64,000 nt of DNA from Paraburkholderia sp041321145 (GCF_041321145.1 NZ_JBGGWA010000003.1:372001-436000); one strand, 5' to 3'. Positions 8,777 through 18,489 are shown, numbered from the stretch's first letter. Program-made: numbers and translations. The notes: generated by a model not told the origin, from the letters alone.

Positions 8777-9733
8777 CTACTGTTGTTGTTGTTGCTGTTG
8801 CTGCTTTTGCTGTTCTTCAAGTTGCTGCTGCTGTTTCAACTGGTCCTGACGTTTCTGCTCGGCTTTCTCGGCGGCCTGCTTCTGACGCGCCTCGACATCG
8901 GCTTTATGCTGCGCCGCGTCGGCCTGCTTCTGCTCAAAGCTCTTCTGCTTCTGCACGCGCTCCTGCGCCTTTTGTGCGCCCTGCCGGCGTGCCTCGTCGA
9001 GCTTGCGCTGGAAGTCGCCCTGTTTCTGATCGTACGCCTGCTGGTTGGCCGCGGCTTGCGACGGGCTGATACCGCGCTGCGCCTGATCCAGCGCATGCTG
9101 GCGCAGCTTGTCCTGATAGGCTTGTGCGTTGGCGCTGCGCTGCGGCGCCTCGGCCTTGCGCTGTGCCTGGTCAAGCTGGTGTTGACGCTGCTTGTCCTCG
9201 TATGCCTGCGCGTTACGCGCGTCATCGGCGGCCCGTTGGGGCGCGCTCGCTTCGTCTCTCGCGCGCTTGAGCGCAGCCTGCTCATCACGCTCGCGGGCAT
9301 GCTGGACGCGCTGTTCACCGTCGAGCGCGAGCTGTTCCTTGCGGATGTCGGCCTGCACCGAGCGCATACCGTCGCGCGCCTTGTTCAGGCAGTGGTTGAC
9401 GAAGAACTTGCTGTAGCAGTTGTGCTCGGCTACGGCGTAGCGGTAGTTGTTTTCCGCACCACGCTGATCGAGGACTTTTTGCCGCGCGTCGAATGCATTG
9501 TCCGACGCTTGCACGTTATCGGCATTGTCCGCGCTCGCAGCGTTCGCGGGATTGGCGGCCTGCATGGCGCCGGTCGTGCCCGCGGCCTGCGCACCCGACG
9601 CGGCGGCCGGTGCGAAACTCTCTGCGGGCCGCACCGCACTGCTGCCGAGCGGCACTGCGGACTGCGCCGCGGCCGGCGCCGACATGGCCAGCGCAGCGGC
9701 CATGACGCACGAGGCACACGAGGCGAAATACAT
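8777..9733 (-). CDS. Exported coiled-coil protein, Gln/Lys-rich with internal repeats
   Basis: Not assigned to a named family. From the ATG at 9733 the protein is 318 residues: MYFASCASCVMAAALAMSAPAAAQ is a plausible signal peptide with AAAQ-SA cleavage, though poor in basic residues; GTG codons upstream or a TTG at 9880 would add Lys/Arg, so the start is open. The mature N-terminal part has a conserved-looking block, YRYAVAEHNCYSKFFVNHCL, with two Cys that could form a disulfide. The rest is a long charged coiled coil with repeats of about 32 residues containing AQAY(E/Q)DKxRQHxLDQAQR and ends in a run of glutamines. The look recalls TolA-like periplasmic spacers, but no TolA C-terminal domain is present. 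Stands alone, 128 bp upstream of ydcH-like. Confidence 0.7.
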   Translation of the reverse strand: MYFASCASCVMAAALAMSAPAAAQSAVPLGSSAVRPAESFAPAAASGAQAAGTTGAMQAANPANAASADNADNVQASDNAFDARQKVLDQRGAENNYRYAVAEHNCYSKFFVNHCLNKARDGMRSVQADIRKEQLALDGEQRVQHARERDEQAALKRARDEASAPQRAADDARNAQAYEDKQRQHQLDQAQRKAEAPQRSANAQAYQDKLRQHALDQAQRGISPSQAAANQQAYDQKQGDFQRKLDEARRQGAQKAQERVQKQKSFEQKQADAAQHKADVEARQKQAAEKAEQKRQDQLKQQQQLEEQQKQQQQQQQQ

Positions 9734-10066
9734 CCCATGGGACGTAAGCACGGACTTGAACACGGACCGCGCCGCCGATATCAGCGAGGTGAGGGGCGAA
9801 CGCAATAAAGCCGGCGGCAGTTGTGACAAGCGAGAGACCAAGCGGGAGCCCAAGCGGTTGAGGGACAAGGAGATCGGCAACGTCGTAGAGGGTCAACGGA
9901 ACATGCCCGAAATTCTATCACCCTGCGGTTGAGCCCTTTGGCATTTATGGCAAAATGCCCCGCTCCAGCAACCTGGTCGCAGCGCGCACGCCAGGCGTGG
10001 CGCCACGTGCCCTCACGTGCGGTTACCGCGCGGCCTTTGATTGAGCAGCAGGAACACCAAGACCTT
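9734..10066. other. Divergent intergenic region before tex
   Basis: Between the coiled-coil protein gene (minus) and tex (plus). The proximal part may belong to the upstream gene if a GTG or TTG start is used. A small dyad GGCATTT/AAATGCC lies at 9941-9960, near where a tex promoter would be expected. I see no separate gene; the open frame from 9929 is an upstream extension of tex without support. Confidence 0.5.
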
Positions 10067-12418
10067 ATGACGGAAACCGTAGCACTCAAGATCGTACAGC
10101 GCATCGCCGCCGAACTGTCCGTCCAGCCGCGCCAGGTCGCGGCCGCGGTGCAACTTCTCGACGAAGGAGCGACTGTTCCGTTCATCGCCCGTTACCGGAA
10201 GGAAGTGACCGACAATCTCGACGACACGCAGCTGCGTAACCTCGAGGAACGCCTGCTGTATCTGCGCGAGCTGGAAGACCGGCGCGCGTCGATCATCGCG
10301 AGCATCGACGAACAGGGCAAGCTTACCGACGAGCTACGCACCGCGATCGAAGGCGCCGACAGCAAGCAGGTGCTGGAAGACCTGTATCTCCCTTATAAGC
10401 CCAAGCGCCGCACGCGTGCGCAGATCGCCCGCGAGGCCGGCTTGCAGCCGCTCGCCGATGCGCTCCTGGCCAATCCCCTGCTCGACCCGCAAACCGAAGC
10501 CGCCGCCTACGTGGACGCCGAGAAAGGTGTCGCCGACGTCAAGGCCGCGCTCGACGGCGCGCGCGACATTCTCTCCGAACAGTTCGGCGAAACCGCCGAT
10601 CTGCTCGGCAAGCTGCGCGATTACCTGTTCAATCAGGGCGTGCTGTCGTCGAAAGTGGTCGAAGGCAAGGAAAACGCGGAAGAAGAAAAATTCCGCGACT
10701 ATTACGACTATGCGGAAACCATCAGAACCGTACCGTCGCATCGCGCGCTGGCCTTGTTCCGCGGACGCAATGCGGGCGTGCTGATGGTCAAGCTCGGCTT
10801 GGGTGAAGAGCTCGACGCGCAGGTGCCGCATCCGGGTGAAGCGCTGATTGCACGCCACTTCGGCATTGCCAATCAGAACCGCCCGGCCGACAAGTGGCTC
10901 TCCGACGTGTGCCGCTGGTGCTGGCGCGTGAAGGTGCAGCCGCACATCGAAAACGAACTGCTGACCAATCTGCGCGACGAAGCCGAGCACGAAGCAATTC
11001 GCGTGTTCGCGCGCAATCTGAAAGACCTGCTGCTGGCCGCTCCCGCAGGCCCGAAGGCCGTGATCGGCCTCGATCCGGGCATGCGCACCGGCGTGAAAGT
11101 CGCGGTGGTCGATCGGACTGGCAAGGTGCTCGCCACCGACGTGATTTATCCGCACGAGCCGCGCCGCGACTGGGACGGCTCGCTCGCCAAGCTCGCGCGC
11201 ATCTGCGCGCAAACCCAGGCTGAGTTGATCAGTATCGGCAACGGCACTGCATCGCGCGAAACGGACAAGCTCGCGAGCGAACTGATCGCGCGTCATCCGG
11301 AGTTCAAGATGCAGAAGATCGTCGTCTCCGAAGCCGGCGCGTCGGTGTACTCGGCCTCCGAACTCGCGGCGAAGGAATTCCCCGACATGGACGTGTCGCT
11401 GCGCGGCGCCGTGTCGATTGCACGCCGCCTGCAAGATCCGCTCGCGGAACTGGTGAAAATCGAGCCGAAGGCCATTGGCGTCGGCCAATACCAGCACGAC
11501 GTGAATCAGCGCGAACTGGCCCGCTCGCTGGATGCCGTGGTCGAGGATTGCGTGAATGCAGTCGGCGTGGATGCCAATACGGCATCGGTCGCGCTGCTGG
11601 CGCGCGTGTCGGGTCTGAATGCCACGTTGGCTCGCAACATCGTCGACTATCGCGATGCGAACGGCCCGTTCCCGTCTCGCGAACATCTGCGCAAGGTGCC
11701 GCGCCTCGGCGACAAAACGTTCGAACAGGCCGCCGGGTTCTTACGCATCAACAACGGCGAGAATCCGCTCGACCGCTCGTCGGTGCACCCGGAAGCGTAT
11801 CCGGTCGTCGAACGGATGCTCGCGAAGATCAGCAAGCATGTCGGTGAAGTGCTCGGCAATCGCGACGCACTGCGCGGCCTGTCGCCGGCGGAATTCGTCG
11901 ACGAACGTTTCGGCCTGCCGACCGTGCGCGACATTCTGCTGGAACTCGAAAAGCCGGGCCGCGACCCGCGCCCCGAGTTCAAGACCGCGACCTTCCGCGA
12001 AGGCGTCGAGAAGGTCAGCGATCTGACGCCGGGCATGGTGCTCGAAGGCGTCGTGACGAACGTCGCGGCCTTCGGGGCGTTCATCGACATCGGTGTGCAT
12101 CAGGACGGTCTGGTGCACGTGTCGGCGATGTCGACGAAGTTCATCAAAGACCCGCACGAAGTCGTCAAAGCCGGCCAGATCGTCAAGGTGAAGGTGCTTG
12201 AAGTCGACGTGAAGCGCCAGCGTATCGCGCTGACCATGCGTCTGGACGACGAGTTCGGCGCGGCGGCGGCCCCGCGCAGCGCTGGCGGCGCCCAGCAGGA
12301 TCGCGGCGGCGCCGGCCGCTCGGGCGGCGGTGGACGCGGCGCGCAGCAACCGCGCTCGCGTGAGCCGGAAGCCGGCGGCGCAATGGCTGCGGCATTCGCC
12401 AAGCTCAAGCAGAAGTAA
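10067..12418 (+). CDS. tex: Tex family transcription accessory protein
   Basis: Cytoplasmic nucleic-acid-binding protein; Tex homologues affect transcription of toxin genes and stress tolerance, mechanism incompletely known. 783 residues, usual length. Domains in order: N-terminal Tex helical domain (1-190), YqgF/RNase-H-like domain beginning KAVIGLDPGMRTGVKVAVVD (about 331-350), helix-hairpin-helix region with VNAVGVDANTASVALLARVSG and ANGPFPSREHLRKVPRLG (about 495-555), and an S1 RNA-binding domain LTPGMVLEGVVTNVAAFGAF (about 652 on). The tail is Gly/Ala/Arg-rich. ATG 10067 gives the family start MTETVALKIVQRIAAEL; the longer frame from 9929 does not look like Tex. Ends before a strong terminator. 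Confidence 0.95.
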   Translation: MTETVALKIVQRIAAELSVQPRQVAAAVQLLDEGATVPFIARYRKEVTDNLDDTQLRNLEERLLYLRELEDRRASIIASIDEQGKLTDELRTAIEGADSKQVLEDLYLPYKPKRRTRAQIAREAGLQPLADALLANPLLDPQTEAAAYVDAEKGVADVKAALDGARDILSEQFGETADLLGKLRDYLFNQGVLSSKVVEGKENAEEEKFRDYYDYAETIRTVPSHRALALFRGRNAGVLMVKLGLGEELDAQVPHPGEALIARHFGIANQNRPADKWLSDVCRWCWRVKVQPHIENELLTNLRDEAEHEAIRVFARNLKDLLLAAPAGPKAVIGLDPGMRTGVKVAVVDRTGKVLATDVIYPHEPRRDWDGSLAKLARICAQTQAELISIGNGTASRETDKLASELIARHPEFKMQKIVVSEAGASVYSASELAAKEFPDMDVSLRGAVSIARRLQDPLAELVKIEPKAIGVGQYQHDVNQRELARSLDAVVEDCVNAVGVDANTASVALLARVSGLNATLARNIVDYRDANGPFPSREHLRKVPRLGDKTFEQAAGFLRINNGENPLDRSSVHPEAYPVVERMLAKISKHVGEVLGNRDALRGLSPAEFVDERFGLPTVRDILLELEKPGRDPRPEFKTATFREGVEKVSDLTPGMVLEGVVTNVAAFGAFIDIGVHQDGLVHVSAMSTKFIKDPHEVVKAGQIVKVKVLEVDVKRQRIALTMRLDDEFGAAAAPRSAGGAQQDRGGAGRSGGGGRGAQQPRSREPEAGGAMAAAFAKLKQK

Positions 12419-12492
12419 GCTCGCTCGTCAGTGTGCGATTCGCTCGCGTACTGACACTCACGAGACTGGGCAGCGAACACTGAGCGACCAAC

Positions 12493-12524
12493 AAAAAGCC
12501 CACGCAATTTTGCGTGGGCTTTTT
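12493..12524 (+). terminator. Intrinsic terminator after tex
   Basis: Arms AAAAAGCCCACGCAA (12493-12507) and TTGCGTGGGCTTTTT (12510-12524), a 15-bp perfect stem with a minimal loop and a T run. It sits between tex (plus) and kup (minus) and could work both ways. Confidence 0.92.
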
Positions 12525-12575
12525 TATCGCTTATCACGCCTCGGCCTGCAAGGCGCCTCCGAACAGGAGCCGTCG

Positions 12576-14462
12576 TCAGATTTCGATCTTCGTCCCCAAC
12601 TCCACGACCCGATTGGCCGGGATGCTGAAAAAGTCGGTCGGCTTGGCGGCGTTCTGATGCATCCATGCAAACACACGTTCGCGCCATACCGACATGCCAG
12701 GTAACTGCGTCGGCACCACCGTTTCGCGCGCGAGGAAAAACGACGTGTCCATCATCTCGAACGTCGTGTCGTGCGTGCGGCCCACCTCGAGCAGCACCGC
12801 CTTCACATCGGGCGTTTCGTTGAAACCATACGCGGCCTTGACGAGATACAAGCCACCTTCGAAATCCTTCACCGTGACGCGTTCCGCGTCGTTCACATAC
12901 GGAATGTCGCGCGTCACGAAGGTCAGGAAAATGGTGCGCTCGTGCAGCACCTTATTGTGCTTCAAGTTGTGCAGCAGGCTCACGGGTACGAGTGAGTCGC
13001 TCCCGGTCAGATAGATCGCCGTACCCGACACGCGATGCGGCGGATGCGCGAGCAAACCCTGCAGGAAAGGCATCAGCGGAATACCGTCGGCGGCCGTGCG
13101 TTCCTTGACGATCATCCGGCCTTTGAACCAGGTCATGAGCAGGAAAAACAGCAGCGCGCCAATGCCGAGCGGCAACCAGCCACCTTCCGCAACCTTGAGC
13201 AGATTGGCGCCAAAAAAGCCCAGGTCGACCGTCATGAACACGCCGATGATCAGCGCCACCAGGAACTTGTTCCAGTTCCACACCTTCACCATCACGACGC
13301 AAGCGAGGATCGTGGTGATCACCATCGTCGCCGTCACCGCGATACCGTACGCAGCGGCGAGGTTATCCGAGCTCTTGAATGCAATCACGATGCACAGAAT
13401 GATGAACAGCAGCATCCAGTTCACCACCGGTACATAGATCTGGCCGATCGCCAGTTCCGACGTGTGCAGGATCTTCATGCGCGGCACGTAGCCGAGTTGG
13501 ATCGCCTGGCTCGTCAGCGAATAGGCGCCGGAGATCACCGCCTGCGATGCGATCACGGTCGCCACCGTGGACAGTATGACGAGCGGCAGCAAGGCCCAGT
13601 CCGGCGCGAGCAGGAAGAACGGGTTTTCGATCGCCTTCGGGTCGTGCATCAGCAACGCGCCCTGACCGAAATAGTTGAGCACCAACGAAGGCATCACGAG
13701 GAAGTACCAGGCCATGCGGATCGGCTTGGCGCCGAAGTGGCCCATGTCGGCATAGAGCGCTTCCGCACCGGTCAGCACCAGCACGACCGAGCCGAGCACG
13801 ACGTAGGCCTGCAGCACGTGTGCGGCCATAAAGGTGTAGGCGTAGTACGGATTCAGTGCGCGAACCACATTCGGCGACTGCAGGATATGCCACAGACCAA
13901 GCGCCGCGAGCACCAGGAACCACAACACCATGATCGGACCGAACAGGCGGCCGACGGTGGCCGTTCCGTGACGCTGAATCCAGAACAGGAGCACGAGGAT
14001 CACCATCGTGAGCGGCAACACCAGATGGGACAGATTGGGCGCCGCGATCTCCAGACCTTCGACCGCCGAGATCACTGAAATGGCAGGCGTAATCACCGCA
14101 TCGCCATAGAACATGCAGGCGCCGAAGATGCCGAGCATCATCAGCAGGCCCGCCATTTTCGACTTCTCGTCGAGCGAGCGCAGCGCCAGCGCCATCAGCG
14201 CGAGGACGCCGCCTTCGCCGTTGTTGTCGGCACGCATCACGAACAACACATACTTGATGCCGACCACGATCACGATCGCCCAGAACAATAGCGAGATCAC
14301 GCCCAGAATTGATTGATCGGTCAGCGGAATACCATGGGACGGACTGAAGGCCTCTTTCAGGGAGTACAAGGGGCTCGTGCCGATATCGCCGAACACCACT
14401 CCGATCGCGGCAATCGCGAGGGAAGGCAGAGGCTGTTTGTGCACGTGATTGTTATCTGTCAT
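12576..14462 (-). CDS. kup: Low-affinity potassium transporter Kup
   Basis: Inner-membrane K+ uptake protein (proton-coupled in the characterised relatives). 628 residues from the ATG at 14462, the usual length, with about 12 membrane segments in residues 1-455, starting with LAIAAIGVVFGDIGTSPLYSL, the family signature, and including DNNGEGGVLALMAL. The C-terminal 170 residues form the soluble cytoplasmic domain. The upstream part of the open frame (to 14627) contains no recognisable Kup sequence. Monocistronic: convergent with tex, and the next upstream gene on the same strand ends in its own terminator. Confidence 0.96.
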   Translation of the reverse strand: MTDNNHVHKQPLPSLAIAAIGVVFGDIGTSPLYSLKEAFSPSHGIPLTDQSILGVISLLFWAIVIVVGIKYVLFVMRADNNGEGGVLALMALALRSLDEKSKMAGLLMMLGIFGACMFYGDAVITPAISVISAVEGLEIAAPNLSHLVLPLTMVILVLLFWIQRHGTATVGRLFGPIMVLWFLVLAALGLWHILQSPNVVRALNPYYAYTFMAAHVLQAYVVLGSVVLVLTGAEALYADMGHFGAKPIRMAWYFLVMPSLVLNYFGQGALLMHDPKAIENPFFLLAPDWALLPLVILSTVATVIASQAVISGAYSLTSQAIQLGYVPRMKILHTSELAIGQIYVPVVNWMLLFIILCIVIAFKSSDNLAAAYGIAVTATMVITTILACVVMVKVWNWNKFLVALIIGVFMTVDLGFFGANLLKVAEGGWLPLGIGALLFFLLMTWFKGRMIVKERTAADGIPLMPFLQGLLAHPPHRVSGTAIYLTGSDSLVPVSLLHNLKHNKVLHERTIFLTFVTRDIPYVNDAERVTVKDFEGGLYLVKAAYGFNETPDVKAVLLEVGRTHDTTFEMMDTSFFLARETVVPTQLPGMSVWRERVFAWMHQNAAKPTDFFSIPANRVVELGTKIEI

Positions 14463-14754
14463 AAACGCGAGGAAATCCGTTCCCTGAGCGGAAAAAACGA
14501 CCGCTATTCTAAACTGCCCGCTTAGCGCCGCCCGGCTTGTTGTGGATACACCACGTGGAGGGTCCGCGCAGTGTAGCACTGCGATTTGGGCGCGTCTGCT
14601 GCGTAAGATGTTCGCTGGCTCCGGCACGCGCGGTTTGCGGGCGCCGTTCGCAGGACACGTGATGCATGCACATAAAAAAACGGAGCCCGACCGGGCTCCG
14701 TCTTGCAGGCAGTGCGCTATCCACGACTCGACACGCGCAACGCCGCAGCGTACC
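14463..14754. other. kup upstream region
   Basis: No gene seen. It holds the terminator of the phosphoribosyltransferase gene and, closer to kup, a perfect small dyad GCAGTG-TAG-CACTGC at 14568-14582 that could be an operator or part of a leader hairpin. Confidence 0.4.
14674..14700 (-). terminator. Intrinsic terminator after the phosphoribosyltransferase gene
   Basis: On the minus strand the inverted repeat CGGAGCCCGG/TCGGGCTCCG (14681-14700) is followed directly by seven T. It closes the long hisZ-purA-phosphoribosyltransferase transcript. Confidence 0.9.
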
Positions 14755-15342
14755 TCACCTCTCCGACTGCTCCTGCTGCGCAGTGCCGCGCTTGATCCAC
14801 GCGCCGAGGTTGTGCGGACGCACCGTATCCCATTCCTCGAACGGTTGATGAATCCACGGATTGGTGGGCAAATACTGCACGTGGTAATCAGGCTTTACTT
14901 TCGAGCAGCCCTTGTACCAGAGCACCGCCGAACGCACCGCGGTGATCGCCGGATAGCGTTCCTTCAGATGCTGCTGCACGCGCGCCAGCGTCACACCCGA
15001 ATCGACCAGGTCGTCGACCAGCAGCACGTTGCCGGACAACTCGCCGCGCGTCATCGTGATGTATTGCGCAATGTCGAGATCACCCTGCTCCGTGCCGGCT
15101 GCTTCGCGATACGAACTGGTGGCCAGAATCGCCAGCGGCAGATCGTAGATGCGCGAGAGCTGATCGCCGACGCGCAAACCGCCGCGCGCGAGACAAAGTA
15201 TCTTGTCGAACTTCCAACCCGATTCATGCACGGCCAACGCCAGCAATTCGATCAGCCGGTGATACTCGTCCCAGCCGACCCACAGATTCTTGTCGTCATT
15301 GCGCGGATCTTTCATCGCAATCATGGGTACACCTTGCACCAT
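14755..15342 (-). CDS. Purine-type phosphoribosyltransferase
   Basis: Type I phosphoribosyltransferase, likely salvage of hypoxanthine/xanthine/guanine with PRPP; exact base preference cannot be read. 195 residues. PRPP-binding motif NVLLVDDLVDSGVT is at about 104-117, and ARGGLRVGDQLSR (about 52-64) is the PPi loop side. Starts 3 bp after the purA stop (15346), so it is translationally close to the gene for the committed AMP branch; both act in purine interconversion. An internal ATG (MIAMKDP) preceded by AAGGTG is an alternative start. Confidence 0.88.
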   Translation of the reverse strand: MVQGVPMIAMKDPRNDDKNLWVGWDEYHRLIELLALAVHESGWKFDKILCLARGGLRVGDQLSRIYDLPLAILATSSYREAAGTEQGDLDIAQYITMTRGELSGNVLLVDDLVDSGVTLARVQQHLKERYPAITAVRSAVLWYKGCSKVKPDYHVQYLPTNPWIHQPFEEWDTVRPHNLGAWIKRGTAQQEQSER

Positions 15343-15345
15343 GGC

Positions 15346-16692
15346 TTAAACCTTGAACGGATGACGAAGCAGAATCGTTTCGTCACGATCCGGACCGGTC
15401 GACACCATGTCGATCGGAATGCCCGCGACTTCCTGCACGCGCGACAGATAAGCACGCGCGCTGGCCGGCAGCTTGTCCCATTCCGTGATGCCGACGGTGC
15501 TTTCCTTCCAGCCTGCGAAAGTTTCGTACACCGGAACGCAACGCGCGACTTCCGATGCACCGCGCGGCAGCAGGTCGATATTCTCGCCGTCGACCGTGTA
15601 GCCGATGCACAGCTTCACTTCGTCGAGGCCATCGAGTACGTCGAGCTTGGTCATGCACAGACCCGACACGCCGTTGATCTGGATCGAGCGGCGCAGCGCG
15701 GCGGCGTCGAGCCAGCCGGTGCGGCGCGGACGGCCGGTAACCGAGCCGAATTCCTTGCCGACCTTGGCGAGTTCCAGGCCGATCGGTTCCTGACGCGCGG
15801 CGTTATCCGCGTCGTACAGTTCGCTCGGGAACGGGCCCGAACCGACACGCGTGCAATACGCCTTGGTAATGCCGAGGATGTAGTTCAGCTTTTGCGGACC
15901 GACGCCTGCACCCGCGGTAGCCGCACCGGCCACGCAGTTGCTCGACGTGACGTACGGATACGTGCCGTGGTCGATGTCGAGCAGCGTGCCTTGCGCGCCT
16001 TCGAACAGCAGGTTGTTGCCGGCTGCGTTTTCGTCGTACAGACGGCGCGACACGTCGATCACCATCGGCTTCAGACGGTCGGCATAGCTGAGCATCGTGT
16101 CGAGCGTTTGCTGGAAGTCGACAGCGGCGACACCCAGGTATTGCGTCAACACGAAGTTGTGGTAATCGAGATTTTCACGCAGACGTTCGGCGAAGCTTTC
16201 CGGCTCGAACAGATCCTGCACGCGCAAACCGCGGCGCGCCACCTTGTCTTCGTAGGCCGGGCCGATACCGCGGCCGGTCGTGCCGATCTTGCTCGCACCA
16301 CGGCGCGCTTCGCGGCCCTGGTCGATGGCAATGTGGTACGGCAGGATCAGGGTGGTGGCTTCGGAAATGAAGAGGCGATTCTGAACGTCGACTCCGGCGG
16401 CTTCGAGCTCGCCAATTTCCTTGAACAGCGCTTCCGGCGACAACACGACGCCATTGCCGATGTAGCACGCGACGCCGGGATGCATGATGCCCGACGGAAT
16501 CAAACGCAAGATGGTTTTCTTGCCGCCGATGATAAGCGTGTGACCGGCATTGTGACCGCCCTGGAAGCGAACGACGCCTTGGGCGTGGTCCGTCAGCCAG
16601 TCGACGATCTTGCCCTTGCCTTCATCACCCCACTGGGTCCCCACGACGACGACGTTGCGCCCGGGGTTCACATTCACTGCGCTGGCAGACAT
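15346..16692 (-). CDS. purA: Adenylosuccinate synthetase
   Basis: Joins IMP and aspartate using GTP, first step from IMP to AMP, cytoplasmic. 448 residues, with NVVVVGTQWGDEGKGKIVDW at the N-terminus (GTP-binding P-loop type), the GHNAGHT loop, GTTGRGIGPAYEDK (about 140-155) and GTLLDIDHGTYPYVTSSN (about 245). Motifs and length are normal. The extra N-terminal MSASAVNVNPG is common in relatives. Followed 3 bp on by the phosphoribosyltransferase; preceded by hisZ with a 205-bp gap. Confidence 0.98.
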   Translation of the reverse strand: MSASAVNVNPGRNVVVVGTQWGDEGKGKIVDWLTDHAQGVVRFQGGHNAGHTLIIGGKKTILRLIPSGIMHPGVACYIGNGVVLSPEALFKEIGELEAAGVDVQNRLFISEATTLILPYHIAIDQGREARRGASKIGTTGRGIGPAYEDKVARRGLRVQDLFEPESFAERLRENLDYHNFVLTQYLGVAAVDFQQTLDTMLSYADRLKPMVIDVSRRLYDENAAGNNLLFEGAQGTLLDIDHGTYPYVTSSNCVAGAATAGAGVGPQKLNYILGITKAYCTRVGSGPFPSELYDADNAARQEPIGLELAKVGKEFGSVTGRPRRTGWLDAAALRRSIQINGVSGLCMTKLDVLDGLDEVKLCIGYTVDGENIDLLPRGASEVARCVPVYETFAGWKESTVGITEWDKLPASARAYLSRVQEVAGIPIDMVSTGPDRDETILLRHPFKV

Positions 16693-16802
16693 GTTGTTTC
16701 GTAAGCTGGTTAAAAACGTATTCTACCTATGTTCGCGGAACCTTCCGAATTTTTCCGTTTCCGCTCAACGGTATGCACGTTATGGTGGGTATATCGAAAA
16801 TA

Positions 16803-16821
16803 GCGCGGCGGATAGCCGCGC
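16803..16821 (-). terminator. Possible hairpin between hisZ and purA
   Basis: GCGCGGC/GCCGCGC, 7-bp perfect stem with 5-base loop; on the minus strand it is followed by TATTTT. It may weaken or end transcripts from hisZ, with purA then having its own promoter in the gap. The T tract is short. Confidence 0.4.
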
Positions 16822-16897
16822 CCGTGTACGGCGACGCTTTGGACGCCTTTTCAAATGCCCTCGGGATCACTCCTCCGAGCGGTCTGTTCGCGCGTGC

Positions 16898-18049
16898 TCA
16901 GGAACGAGGCTCGACCACCCACGTGCCGTTGCGATCGACCAATACACGGTCGCAGGCGAACTCGTCCAGATCGTGTTCGTGCCCAGGCAACGCCTGGATT
17001 ACCACTTCGCCGGCGTTGCGCAGCGCCGCGACGCTGGTGCGCAATGCTTCGTCGTGCTGCCACGGCGCGAGAATCGCGCTGCTCCGTGCTTCGACCGGCG
17101 AGATGCGCGCGACTTCGCGCAGATCGAGCGAGAAGCCGGTTGCCGCACGTGCCCGGCCATAGGCCTGCCCGACGTGATCATAACGGCCGCCGCGCGCAAC
17201 CGCATTCGGCACGCCGTCCACATACGCCGAGAACATCACGCCGCTGTGGTACGCGTAGCCGCGCAAATCCGCCAGGTCGATCATCACTTCGGCGCCGTCC
17301 ACCTGGCTGGCGAGGAACGCGAGGTCGTCGAGCGCGCGCGCGATGGCCGGTGCGTTCGGCAGGCGCGCACGGGCTTCGTCGAGCACCGAAGCGTCGCCGT
17401 AGAGCGTGGGCAGCGAGCGCAACGCATCGCGCGTGACCGGCGTGAGAGTGGTGGTCAACTCGACGAGACGCGGTACGTCCTTGCCCGCCAATGCGTCGTA
17501 GAGCGATTGGCCCAATTCGGCCGCAGCCGGCTCCGCTTCGATCAGCGCGGCGAGCACACCTGCATGGCACAGATCGAGCCGCACTTTCGCGAGTCCGGCC
17601 AGACGCAGCGCATCAAGCATCAATTGCTGGATTTCCAGATCTGCTTCGAGGCCGGCGTGGCCATAGATTTCCGCGCCGATCTGGATCTGCTCGCGCGTCG
17701 CATGCAACCCGCGCGGACGCGTATGCGCGACGTTGCCCGCATAGCAAAGGCGCGTCACGCCCTGGCGATTCAGCAAGTGCGCGTCGATACGCGCGACCTG
17801 CGGCGTGATGTCGGCGCGCAGACCAAGCGTGCGCCCGGACAACTGGTCGACGAGCTTGAAGGTGCGCAGATTCAGATCGTGCCCGCCGCCCGTGAGTAGC
17901 GACTCGATGTATTCGAGCAGCGGCGGCATGACCATCTCGTAACCGTACGAGCGGAAGCGGTCCAGCAAATGACGCCGCAATTCTTCGATCTTGCGGGCTT
18001 CCGACGGCAGCACGTCGGCGATATTCTCGGGAAGTAACCAGGTCGACAT
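16898..18049 (-). CDS. hisZ: ATP phosphoribosyltransferase regulatory subunit HisZ
   Basis: Regulatory partner of the short form of HisG in the first step of histidine synthesis; a histidyl-tRNA synthetase paralogue without aminoacylation role. 383 residues from ATG 18049 (MSTWLLPENIADVLPSEARK), the normal length. Class II synthetase-like core: ALRADITPQVARID near 85-98 (motif 2 region), and no anticodon-binding domain. A true hisS is also present in the window (26130-27470), consistent with this one being HisZ. The longer open frame to 18217 lacks conserved sequence. It sits apart from any his operon, in the hfq-hfl-purA cluster. Confidence 0.94.
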   Translation of the reverse strand: MSTWLLPENIADVLPSEARKIEELRRHLLDRFRSYGYEMVMPPLLEYIESLLTGGGHDLNLRTFKLVDQLSGRTLGLRADITPQVARIDAHLLNRQGVTRLCYAGNVAHTRPRGLHATREQIQIGAEIYGHAGLEADLEIQQLMLDALRLAGLAKVRLDLCHAGVLAALIEAEPAAAELGQSLYDALAGKDVPRLVELTTTLTPVTRDALRSLPTLYGDASVLDEARARLPNAPAIARALDDLAFLASQVDGAEVMIDLADLRGYAYHSGVMFSAYVDGVPNAVARGGRYDHVGQAYGRARAATGFSLDLREVARISPVEARSSAILAPWQHDEALRTSVAALRNAGEVVIQALPGHEHDLDEFACDRVLVDRNGTWVVEPRS

Positions 18050-18253
18050 CGATACAGTCCTACGACGTTGAACACGGCGGCTGGGTGCGCCGGTAAGTGA
18101 GTGTGAATGGCGGGCAGCGGCTCGATTTTGGCGGCTGCCGCAGGCATCGGAACTGCATTTCGCAGCCAGCTTCGGCGACGTCGCGACACTCGCTGCCGAT
18201 AGCCAATCGCGACGCAACCGCGCGGGCTATCAGGTCGCGAGCACAGTGCTTCT

Positions 18254-18445
18254 TCAGGTCACGATAAACAGCAGAATCAGGCCGAGCACCATCACGATCA
18301 GCCCGCCGACGCGAATCTGATGCGCAGGCCGCTCCGCTATTTTACGGAACGTGTCGCGCCAGGCGCTGGGAAAAACGAACGGGAACATCCCCTCGATAAT
18401 CAGCATCAATGCGATCGCGAGCAGTAACGAGCCGGCTATGTCCAT
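18254..18445 (-). CDS. DUF2065 family small membrane protein
   Basis: 63 residues with two hydrophobic helices (about 3-24 and 45-62) separated by a short basic loop SAWRDTFRKIAERPAHQIR. This is the YjeT/DUF2065 pattern; function unknown. Its place directly after hflC (44 bp) and before hisZ is the usual position in beta-proteobacteria. Probably inner membrane. Confidence 0.88.
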   Translation of the reverse strand: MDIAGSLLLAIALMLIIEGMFPFVFPSAWRDTFRKIAERPAHQIRVGGLIVMVLGLILLFIVT

Positions 18446-18489
18446 ACGAATGAAAGGGCCGCGATGCGGATGCCGCGGCGTTCCGGTTA

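Noticed and set aside
9929..10066. N-terminal extension of tex
   Set aside because: Sequence before MTETVALKIV does not resemble Tex and covers the likely promoter.
16898..18049. hisZ as a second histidyl-tRNA synthetase
   Set aside because: It lacks the anticodon-binding domain, and a complete hisS is at 26130-27470.
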